From JAVBOD01 sp031551045 (lineage in GTDB: Bacteria; Bacteroidota; Bacteroidia; Bacteroidales; UBA932), in assembly GCA_031551045.1 (NCBI GenBank), contig JAVBOD010000058.1, positions 1 through 18,559 on the forward strand: DNA of 18,559 nucleotides, in the 5' to 3' direction. The notes beneath the pieces are model-generated. The model saw only the letters and a program-made list of their open reading frames with translations. It searched no databases and was not told the origin of the DNA. This document shows positions 6,847-12,539 of this stretch, piece after piece. The stretch's first letter is position 1, and each line of letters opens with the position of its first letter. The position numbers and the translations under genes are program-made.

Positions 6847-8295
6847 CTATTTCATCGCGTGTTGGAAGCCTTTTACTTTCTCCCAGGCACCGCGCGTGAA
6901 ATCGGGCACTTTTACCGGAGCGCTTCCGTGTGCTACCGAATATTCCGACAAAGGTATGATACACGACCATTCAGCTGCGTCATATACGTCCATGTCTAAC
7001 GGTAAACCATTTTGCAGGCAGTAAATCAACCGATAGTCCATGATAAAATCCATGCCGCCATGTCCGCCTACTTTGCGCGCCAATTCGCCGATTTCTTTCG
7101 TTATCGGATGTTCGTATTCGGCCAACATTTTTTCCATATCGGCATCGCTGAGCGCGCCGTGGGCATTCGGTTCGAAAGCCAGTTGGCGTTTCGGCCATTT
7201 TTGCGCAAAACCTTTTGTTCCGCTTACCATGTGGATACGGCTGTAAGGGCGCGGGCTCGACACGTCGTGTTGAATCAGGATGGATTTTCCTTTCGCCGTT
7301 TTTACCAAGGTCGTGTTCATGTCGCCTTCTTTGTAGCCGGTTTTAGCTTCTTTCGAATCTTCGCCGAAACGTTCTTTGGCATACGCCGTCATGTTGAATT
7401 GGTCGGACGATAGCGAAACCAGATAATCCATCTTGTCGCCGCGATGAATATCCAGGATTTGGCAAACAGGCCCTAAACCATGCGTAGGATAAAGATTTCC
7501 GTTGTTCTCGGTATTTTCTTTCAGGCGCCAGTAGTCCCAATAGCCAATGATGCCGGGCTTTTCCGATTTCACATCGCCTACGCCGGGTTTATAAGTCGCT
7601 CCTTCTTTCAGGCGGGGATTGAAGTTCAATGAACGTAAATCGTGAATGTAAGCGCCTTCTACGTGTACCACCTCGCCGAACAAGCCTTTTTGCGCCATGT
7701 TCAAGGTAGCCATTTCAAAGAAATCGTAGCAGCAATTTTCCAATTGGATACAATGGCGGCGCGTTTTTTCGGCCGTGTTTACCAATTGCCAGCATTCTTC
7801 CATCGTGCGGGCAATAGGCACTTCCACCGCTACATGTTTGCCGTGTTCCATGGCATACACGGCAATCGGCGTATGTAAAGCCCAATGGGTACAAACATAT
7901 ACGAGGTCAATATCGTCGCGCTCGCAAACTTTTTTCCAATCTTCTTCGCCGGTGTAAACCGCGGCTTCAGGACGGTTATTTTTTTTCAACATTTCCTGTG
8001 CATTGTCAATATTGTATTGCTCCAAGTCGCACAAAACCTTTACTTCAATGCCGTCCAAATACATAAAACGTTCTACCGCTCCGGAACCTCTCATCCCTAA
8101 ACCGATAAAAGCCACGCGCACGGTAGGAATGGCATCGCAACGCAAACCCAACACATCTGTTTGCCCGGAAGAACGCGCCGGTTCTTCGGAAATAGCATTG
8201 CTTTTATCGCTACTCGATTTTGTGTTGTTGCCGCATGATGCAGCCAATAAGCCGACAGCTAAACACAGTACTGCATATTTCATCCAATGTTTCAT
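6847..8295 (-). CDS. GH109-like Gfo/Idh/MocA-family lipoprotein (NAD-dependent glycosidase)
   Basis: Start taken at the ATG at 8295-8293 (482 aa). The open frame runs on to 8415, but that part reads through a palindromic repeat and lacks signal-peptide features. Residues 1-20 are a signal peptide and Cys21 (LLAASC) a lipidation site. The Rossmann fold has GLGMRGSG (65-72) for NAD and KHVAVEVP (153-160) for the usual EKP region. ENCCY (186-190) and YPTHGLGPV (269-277), with its conserved His, are features shared with GH109 alpha-N-acetylgalactosaminidases, which cleave through transient NAD-dependent oxidation. A plain sugar oxidoreductase is the alternative. Activity would suit mucin or glycan breakdown. 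No convincing promoter was found; it may be read through from rho. Confidence 0.8.
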   Translation of the reverse strand: MKHWMKYAVLCLAVGLLAASCGNNTKSSSDKSNAISEEPARSSGQTDVLGLRCDAIPTVRVAFIGLGMRGSGAVERFMYLDGIEVKVLCDLEQYNIDNAQEMLKKNNRPEAAVYTGEEDWKKVCERDDIDLVYVCTHWALHTPIAVYAMEHGKHVAVEVPIARTMEECWQLVNTAEKTRRHCIQLENCCYDFFEMATLNMAQKGLFGEVVHVEGAYIHDLRSLNFNPRLKEGATYKPGVGDVKSEKPGIIGYWDYWRLKENTENNGNLYPTHGLGPVCQILDIHRGDKMDYLVSLSSDQFNMTAYAKERFGEDSKEAKTGYKEGDMNTTLVKTAKGKSILIQHDVSSPRPYSRIHMVSGTKGFAQKWPKRQLAFEPNAHGALSDADMEKMLAEYEHPITKEIGELARKVGGHGGMDFIMDYRLIYCLQNGLPLDMDVYDAAEWSCIIPLSEYSVAHGSAPVKVPDFTRGAWEKVKGFQHAMK

Positions 8296-8343
8296 AGTAA
8301 AAAATATTTTAGAAGTTTTAATTATTTTCAAATGCATTTTCGT

Positions 8344-8352
8344 CACGAAGTG
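8344..8352. repeat. Small hairpin CAC-GAA-GTG
   Basis: A short triloop stem, the reverse complement of the CAC-TTC-GTG core of the hairpin at 12022-12036. It marks the edge of the repeat cluster between the GH109-like gene and rho. Confidence 0.3.
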
Positions 8353-8366
8353 GCAGTTTACCATAG

Positions 8367-8395
8367 CACAGGGCAAAGCACAGCGGCGCCCTGTG
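8367..8395. repeat. Palindromic repeat element A
   Basis: Arms CACAGGGC (8367-8374) and GCCCTGTG (8388-8395) enclose the 13-nt loop AAAGCACAGCGGC. It is an inverted, diverged copy of element B at 8488-8516. Confidence 0.65.
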
Positions 8396-8416
8396 TACAG
8401 ATGTAATATATACACA

Positions 8417-8465
8417 TCGCGCGGAGTAAGAATTATCGTTGAAACGCAAGTTGTATCCCGCGCGA
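8417..8465. repeat. Inverted repeat TCGCGCGG/CCGCGCGA between elements A and B
   Basis: Perfect 8-bp arms at 8417-8424 and 8458-8465 with a 33-bp centre. It is nested symmetrically between elements A and B, so the whole span 8367-8516 is one large imperfect palindrome. No ORF was found inside. Confidence 0.6.
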
Positions 8466-8487
8466 AATGGCATATTGGGATTTTGTC

Positions 8488-8516
8488 CGTAGGGCGCCGC
8501 TACGCTTTGCCCTACG
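8488..8516. repeat. Palindromic repeat element B
   Basis: Arms CGTAGGGC (8488-8495) and GCCCTACG (8509-8516). Read on the minus strand the loop is AAAGCGTAGCGGC, 11 of 13 identical to element A. Opposite orientation to A. Confidence 0.65.
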
Positions 8517-8526
8517 TTATGATATT

Positions 8527-8543
8527 TCAGACTTTCAGCCTGA
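8527..8543 (-). other. Triloop hairpin in rho 3' region
   Basis: Arms TCAGACT (8527-8533) and AGCCTGA (8537-8543) around TTC. The single A-C mismatch becomes a U-G pair in the minus-strand RNA, so it folds in the rho transcript. It could protect or end that mRNA, but has no U-tract. Confidence 0.35.
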
Positions 8544-8596
8544 TTTATCCCTACTTTAGAAATAATTTTAAACAATCTCTTAGAAATTTTTAAAAA

Positions 8597-10378
8597 TTAC
8601 CCATTCATTGAAATTAAAAACTCTTCATTACTTTGCGTGCGTTGTAAGCGGTCGCGCATAAATTCCATAGCTTCTACGGAATTCATATCGGTGAGATAGT
8701 TGCGCAAAATCCAAATGCGGCTGAGTTTGTCTTTTTCTACCAGCAAGTCTTCGCGGCGCGTGCTGCTCAAGGTAACATCCACGGCAGGGAATATACGTTT
8801 GTTCGAGAGCTTGCGGTCTAACTGCAACTCCATGTTGCCGGTACCTTTAAATTCTTCGAAGATTACTTCGTCCATTTTCGAACCGGTTTCCGTCAAGGCG
8901 GTAGCCAGAATCGTGAGCGAACCGCCGTTCTCGATGTTACGCGCCGCACCGAAGAAACGTTTCGGTTTGTGCAAGGCATTGGCATCGACCCCGCCGCTGA
9001 GCACTTTGCCCGATGCGGGTTGCACGGTATTGAAGGCGCGCGCCAAACGGGTAATGGAGTCTAACAGAATCACTACATCATGGCCGCATTCCACCAGCCG
9101 TTTTGCTTTTTCCAGCACAATGTTGGCCACCTTTACATGGCGGTCGGCAGGCTCGTCGAACGTAGAGGCCACCACTTCGGCACGCACGCTGCGCGCCATG
9201 TCGGTTACTTCTTCGGGGCGTTCGTCAATCAACAATACAATCATATATACTTCCGGATGATTGTCGGCAATGGCGTTGGCTATTTCTTTCAGCAACATCG
9301 TCTTACCGGTTTTCGGCTGTGCTACAATCAAGCCGCGCTGCCCTTTTCCGATCGGCGCAAACATGTCCACCACGCGGGTCGAAAGATTATTATGTCCCTT
9401 ATCGGTAATGTTGAATTTTTCTTCGGGAAACAAAGGCGTCAAGAAATCGAACGGCACACGGTCGCGGATATATTCCGGGCTGCGCCCGTTGATATGGTTT
9501 ACACGCACCAGCGGGAAATATTTTTCGCCTTCTTTCGGAGGACGGATATCGCCGGTTACCGTATCGCCGGTTTTCAAGCCGAACAGTTTGATTTGCGATT
9601 GCGATACATATATATCATCGGGCGAATTCAAATAATGGTAGTCCGACGAACGCAGGAATCCGTAACCGTCGGCAATTACTTCGAGTACGCCGGTAGCTTC
9701 TACGATTCCTTCGAATTCGTAGCGTTTCGGAGACTGTTTCTGTCCGTTTTTTTGCTCCTCTTTCGGAGTTTCCGGTTCTTCTCCCGTCTCTATTTTTTCA
9801 ATAGGTTCAACAACTTCGGCCATTTCGGCGGAAGGTCCATTTTCCGCATCGAAAAGAGTGACCTCGGCCGGCATTTCCTGAGCGGCGGCCTCTGCTGGTT
9901 TATCGGTTTGCGGCTTTTCTTTTTTTACATGCGCAACGGCTTTGGGAGCTTGTTTTTTCTTTTCTTTCGGAGGCTGTTGTGGCGTCTTTTCAGCAGCGGG
10001 CGCTGCTTCTTTAACGGGCTCGGGAGCCGTTTCTTTTACTGCCACCGCACTTTCCTCGGCCGGAAGGGCTACCACGGGGAGCGGATCCATAACCGGCGTT
10101 TTTCCCGGCATCGAGGAGGAACCAACCGGTTCGGCTTTCTTTTCGGAAGCGGGTTTTACCACCCGTTCGCGGCGTTTTTTCATCCCGAAAATATTTTTTT
10201 CATTTTCTTTCGGAGTGTTGTCTGCCGGTTTGGCTGCCGGAGCCTCGGCCTGCGCGTTGATGATTTCATAAATCAAAGGGCCTTTTTCCAATGAGCCGTA
10301 CTTTTTTACATGCAGGCTTTCCGCGATTTCACGCAATTCCTCGATCGTTTTTGCTGTTAACTGATTAATGTGATACAT
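8597..10378 (-). CDS. rho: Transcription termination factor Rho with long Bacteroidetes insert
   Basis: 593 residues against about 419 in E. coli. Rho is a hexameric RNA-dependent ATPase that ends transcription. The N-terminal helical domain (1-45) carries LTAKTIEELREIAESL. A low-complexity insert rich in Ala, Pro, Glu and Lys spans about 46-217. The RNA-binding cold-shock-like domain follows (about 220-300, with VLEVIADGYGFLRS). The ATPase core has the Rho-type P-loop AQPKTGKT (353-360), VVILLDSITRLARAFN as Walker B (435-450) and the SGGVDANALHKPKRFFGAARN loop region. The insert is typical of Bacteroidetes Rho; in B. thetaiotaomicron it is reported to drive phase separation. The gene has its own promoter and a leader of about 125 nt, long for this window, where autoregulation could act. 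Confidence 0.97.
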   Translation of the reverse strand: MYHINQLTAKTIEELREIAESLHVKKYGSLEKGPLIYEIINAQAEAPAAKPADNTPKENEKNIFGMKKRRERVVKPASEKKAEPVGSSSMPGKTPVMDPLPVVALPAEESAVAVKETAPEPVKEAAPAAEKTPQQPPKEKKKQAPKAVAHVKKEKPQTDKPAEAAAQEMPAEVTLFDAENGPSAEMAEVVEPIEKIETGEEPETPKEEQKNGQKQSPKRYEFEGIVEATGVLEVIADGYGFLRSSDYHYLNSPDDIYVSQSQIKLFGLKTGDTVTGDIRPPKEGEKYFPLVRVNHINGRSPEYIRDRVPFDFLTPLFPEEKFNITDKGHNNLSTRVVDMFAPIGKGQRGLIVAQPKTGKTMLLKEIANAIADNHPEVYMIVLLIDERPEEVTDMARSVRAEVVASTFDEPADRHVKVANIVLEKAKRLVECGHDVVILLDSITRLARAFNTVQPASGKVLSGGVDANALHKPKRFFGAARNIENGGSLTILATALTETGSKMDEVIFEEFKGTGNMELQLDRKLSNKRIFPAVDVTLSSTRREDLLVEKDKLSRIWILRNYLTDMNSVEAMEFMRDRLQRTQSNEEFLISMNG

Positions 10379-10509
10379 AAAATTTTTTAAAATTATTTCT
10401 TTATAAGCATAAGAAAAACAATGTTGTTCTTCCTTGCTCCGTATGATGTCAATATGATTTTCGCTACAATTATTTTAGATAAGCATTCATTCGAGATTCA
10501 ACTCGCGTG

Positions 10510-10539
10510 CAAAGATACAACAATCATTAAAAACTGCAA
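10510..10539 (-). promoter_or_regulatory. rho promoter
   Basis: Minus strand: TTG (10539-10537), 19 nt, TATCTTTG (10517-10510), a perfect -7 box. The predicted RNA starts near 10503, about 125 nt before the ATG, and opens with the small stem CGAG/CTCG. Confidence 0.65.
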
Positions 10540-10553
10540 GTGTTTGTCGAAAA

Positions 10554-10584
10554 TTTTACGTTCATTAATTAATGCCTATCTTTG
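10554..10584 (+). promoter_or_regulatory. rpe promoter
   Basis: TATCTTTG at 10577-10584 matches the -7 consensus exactly. The upstream element is a weak TTTT (10554-10557) at 19-nt spacing. The leader to the rpe ATG is only about 12 nt. It diverges from the rho promoter, with the two -33 elements about 15 bp apart. Confidence 0.55.
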
Positions 10585-10601
10585 TACTTTGATTATACGC
10601 T

Positions 10602-11249
10602 ATGAATAAATTACTTTCTATATCTTTATTATCGGCCGATTTCGGGCAACTCCACCGCGATGTGGAAATGGTGAACAACAGCGCTGCCGACTGGATTCAC
10701 CTTGATATTATGGACGGTGTTTTTGTTCCCAATATATCGTTCGGCATGCCGGTGGTGAAATCGGTAAATGCCGTGGCGAAAAAACCGCTCGACACGCATT
10801 TGATGATTGTGGACCCCGACCGTTATCTCGAAACATTTGCATCGCTCGGCGCCGCATGGCTCACGGTGCACTACGAAGCCTGTACGCATTTGCACCGCAC
10901 ATTGCAAAAAATCCGTTCGTTAGGCATGAAGTCGGGTATTGCCCTGAATCCGCATACGCCGGTGTCGTTGGTGCGCGACGTGTTGCCGGAAACCGATATG
11001 GTGCTCATTATGTCGGTGAACCCCGGTTTCGGCGGACAACAATTCATCGAGCGCAGCTATCGCCGCATCGGCGAACTGAAAGAACTGATTGTACGTGAAA
11101 ATACCGCCACGCTCATTGAGGTGGACGGGGGCGTAAATGCTCACAACGCGGCTGCATTATTCGCTGCCGGAGCCGACGTGCTGGTTACGGGCAATGCGGT
11201 ATTTTCTGCCGCGCAGCCGCTGGAGGCTATTACGCAAATGAAAAAATAG
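10602..11249 (+). CDS. rpe: Ribulose-phosphate 3-epimerase
   Basis: 215-residue TIM-barrel enzyme of the pentose phosphate pathway that interconverts D-ribulose 5-phosphate and D-xylulose 5-phosphate. Metal and catalytic residues are visible: HLDIMDG (His33, Asp35), DTHLMI (His66) and EVDGGVN (Asp175). The phosphate loop NPGFGGQQFI spans 140-149, and GNAVF lies near the end. Length and motifs are complete. The ATG at 10602 follows the predicted transcription start by about 12 nt, with no Shine-Dalgarno. It converges with the DUF2795 gene, with 12 bp between the two stop codons. Confidence 0.96.
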   Translation: MNKLLSISLLSADFGQLHRDVEMVNNSAADWIHLDIMDGVFVPNISFGMPVVKSVNAVAKKPLDTHLMIVDPDRYLETFASLGAAWLTVHYEACTHLHRTLQKIRSLGMKSGIALNPHTPVSLVRDVLPETDMVLIMSVNPGFGGQQFIERSYRRIGELKELIVRENTATLIEVDGGVNAHNAAALFAAGADVLVTGNAVFSAAQPLEAITQMKK

Positions 11250-11261
11250 AAAGAACGTGCT

Positions 11262-11483
11262 TTAGTATTCTTCTTCATTAAAGAAGAAGTCTTCTTTGCT
11301 CGGGTAATCGGGCCAAATATCTTCTATGCTGTCGTATATTTCGCCATCGTCTTCGAGGGCTTCCAAATTTTCAATTACTTCCAACGGAGCTCCCGAACGG
11401 GTGGCATAATCTATCAATTCGTCTTTTGTGGCTGGCCAAGGGGCATCTTCCAGTTTCGATGCAAGCTCTAATGTCCAATACAT
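11262..11483 (-). CDS. DUF2795 domain-containing small acidic protein
   Basis: 73 residues from the ATG at 11483-11481 (MYWTLELASKLEDAPWPATK). The frame is open up to 11585, but that part runs through a promoter and its codons look noncoding. The DUF2795 region covers APWPATKDELIDYATRSGAP and the following helix. The C-terminal half is strongly acidic (DDGEIYDSIEDIWPDYPSKEDFFFNEEEY in two adjoining stretches). The domain occurs in small proteins across Bacteroidetes and other phyla; no biochemical function is established that I know of. It is transcribed alone from the promoter at 11542-11572, with a leader of about 55 nt. Confidence 0.85.
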   Translation of the reverse strand: MYWTLELASKLEDAPWPATKDELIDYATRSGAPLEVIENLEALEDDGEIYDSIEDIWPDYPSKEDFFFNEEEY

Positions 11484-11541
11484 AAATTGTAAGTTTTTAA
11501 TTTCTAAGTATTTACACTTAACATCCCAGTACTTGGGAACG

Positions 11542-11572
11542 CGAAAGTATAAAAAAAATAACATCCTGCAAA
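11542..11572 (-). promoter_or_regulatory. Promoter of DUF2795 gene
   Basis: Minus strand: TTTG (11572-11569), 19 nt, TACTTTCG (11549-11542), one mismatch from consensus. This position inside the longer open frame supports the shorter start at 11483. Confidence 0.55.
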
Positions 11573-11662
11573 CTACCAATTCCATGCCATTCGTGAATAA
11601 GTATTATAATTAATTAATTCTTAATAACTTATATTGTTAAGAATTTTAGAAGGGAGGAATAA

Positions 11663-11785
11663 TTGAAATCAACTTTATTTCCTTTGATGAGGTTGAATTC
11701 CGCCGAACACTATTTTTATTGCAATAAAAATTACGGTAAAGTTCGCTACAAGCATGCAAGGGCCGGGAGCGTAAATGTATTATAA
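11663..11785 (+). CDS. Possible small ORF (40 aa), TTG start
   Basis: A TTG at 11663 follows a strong Shine-Dalgarno (GGGAGG, 11652-11657) by 5 nt, which is rare in this window. The peptide includes LFPLMRLNSAEHYFY and ends KVRYKHARAGSVNVL; an internal ATG lies at 11687. A perfect 20-bp palindrome (11712-11731) lies within it. I do not recognise the product. It may be the tail of a lost surface-protein gene rather than a living gene. Confidence 0.3.
   Translation: MKSTLFPLMRLNSAEHYFYCNKNYGKVRYKHARAGSVNVL
11712..11731. repeat. Perfect 20-bp palindrome
   Basis: ATTTTTATTG directly followed by its complement CAATAAAAAT. Without a spacer it cannot form a stable short-loop hairpin, so a protein-binding site or a chance AT-rich palindrome are the options. 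Confidence 0.4.
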
Positions 11786-11823
11786 CAAATAGTTTATATC
11801 AATGGATATGTTTCCTCTCGATA

Positions 11824-12036
11824 AACCGCAAAGCGGTTATATAGTAAATAACCCCGGGTAAACGAAGCGCAACCCGGGGGATAAAGTAAAGCCACACTAC
11901 CGGCACTGCTTCGCAGTGCTACATCTCATCTCCATAGTTCAGCAGCTACGCAACTGGGAAGAGCGTATGGATATGCCTCTTCCGTAGGCTACGCTTCGCT
12001 TACCTACGGTTATAAAAATACAATCACTTCGTGATT
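11824..12036. repeat. Cluster of six palindromic hairpin repeats
   Basis: Successive inverted repeats in 213 bp: AACCGC/GCGGTT (11824-11838); CCCCGGGT/ACCCGGGG (11852-11879, element C); GCACTGC/GCAGTGC with a TTC loop (11903-11919); GGAAGAG/CTCTTCC (11957-11983); CCGTAGG/CCTACGG (11982-12009, element D); and AATCAC/GTGATT with a TTC loop (12022-12036). C and D share a related 14-nt loop but have different, still complementary arms. No ORF covers them. They resemble REP-like intergenic repeats. Confidence 0.65.
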
Positions 12037-12060
12037 AAACTCATTATTTTCTTAATGTAA

Positions 12061-12276
12061 ACTAATTTGTATTGCCATTCCAACAAACTTACCACAATAG
12101 ATGTAAGCGAAAATACAGCATTGACCCGTTTTAATTGCCGATACAATCCGGGAAACGCGAATATATTTGTAGTAAGCGCGTGGTTCGACAACAGCGCCAT
12201 ACCGGCCAACTTTACAACAGGCGGTTGGACATACTACGGGCAAAGCGTTAGTATAAACTACCAGAAGGTAGATTAA
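12061..12276 (+). pseudogene. C-terminal remnant of a leucine-rich-repeat surface protein
   Basis: After a stop at 12058-12060 the frame reads TNLYCHSNKLTTIDVSENTA, LTRFNCRYNPGN, then a tail ending SVSINYQKVD and TAA. The pattern L.C.SNKLTTIDVS.NTAL..F.C is one to two repeat units of the BspA/internalin-like LRR proteins common in Bacteroidetes. No ATG, promoter or signal peptide precedes it, and palindromic repeats abut its 5' side. The most likely reading is the leftover 3' end of a gene whose body was deleted or replaced. Confidence 0.65.
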
Positions 12277-12312
12277 AGGTCGTTTTTTTAAGCCTGCATG
12301 GCTCGTTTATTT

Positions 12313-12465
12313 AGAGTTGTTCAAAAAACATTTTTTAACCACAAAATATCACGAAGTACTCACAAAGCACCACAAAGAAAATCTTTGATTTTAAAGGATT
12401 TGTGCTACTTAATGAAACCCTTTGAGTCCCTTTGTGGTAAAATTTTAGACTTTTTGAACAGCTCC
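12313..12465. mobile_element. MITE-like 153-bp imperfect inverted repeat
   Basis: Outer arms 12313-12327 and 12451-12465 match in 13 of 15 positions (GTTGTTCAAAAA against TTTTTGAACAGC). Second arms TTAACCACAAA (12335-12345) and TTTGTGGTAA (12431-12440) also pair. A perfect AAAATC-TTT-GATTTT hairpin (12378-12392) lies at the centre. The left half carries degenerate CACAAAG units about 10 bp apart. There is no coding capacity. This fits a non-autonomous element or long hairpin; no target-site duplication was confirmed. Confidence 0.5.
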
Positions 12466-12501
12466 GAATAAATGCATTTGCAATGTCAATGCCTTCTTCC
12501 C

Positions 12502-12534
12502 TTTGCTGCAATTCCTCCTTTTTTGCTACCTTTG
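12502..12534 (+). promoter_or_regulatory. recG promoter, predicting a (near-)leaderless mRNA
   Basis: TTTG (12502-12505), 21 nt, TACCTTTG (12527-12534), both boxes perfect. The A of the chosen recG ATG is 6 nt past the -7 box, where transcription should begin. Confidence 0.7.
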
Positions 12535-12539
12535 CGCTC

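Noticed and set aside
8296..8415. 40-residue N-terminal extension of the GH109-like protein
   Set aside because: It reads through palindromic element A; the signal peptide with lipobox begins at the ATG at 8295.
9080..10294. 404-aa plus-strand ORF opposite rho
   Set aside because: Antisense shadow of rho, arising from its codon bias and low-complexity insert. Its Phe/Arg/Gly-rich product has no recognisable domain.
11484..11585. 34-residue N-terminal extension of the DUF2795 protein
   Set aside because: It covers the gene's own promoter at 11542-11572; the domain begins right after the internal ATG.
12335..12440. Spaced CACAAAG units as a CRISPR array
   Set aside because: Units are about 10 bp apart and degenerate, with no spacers of CRISPR length and no cas genes.
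12483..12539. 19-residue N-terminal extension of RecG
   Set aside because: The recG promoter lies inside it, and the usual RecG N-terminus begins at the ATG at 12540.
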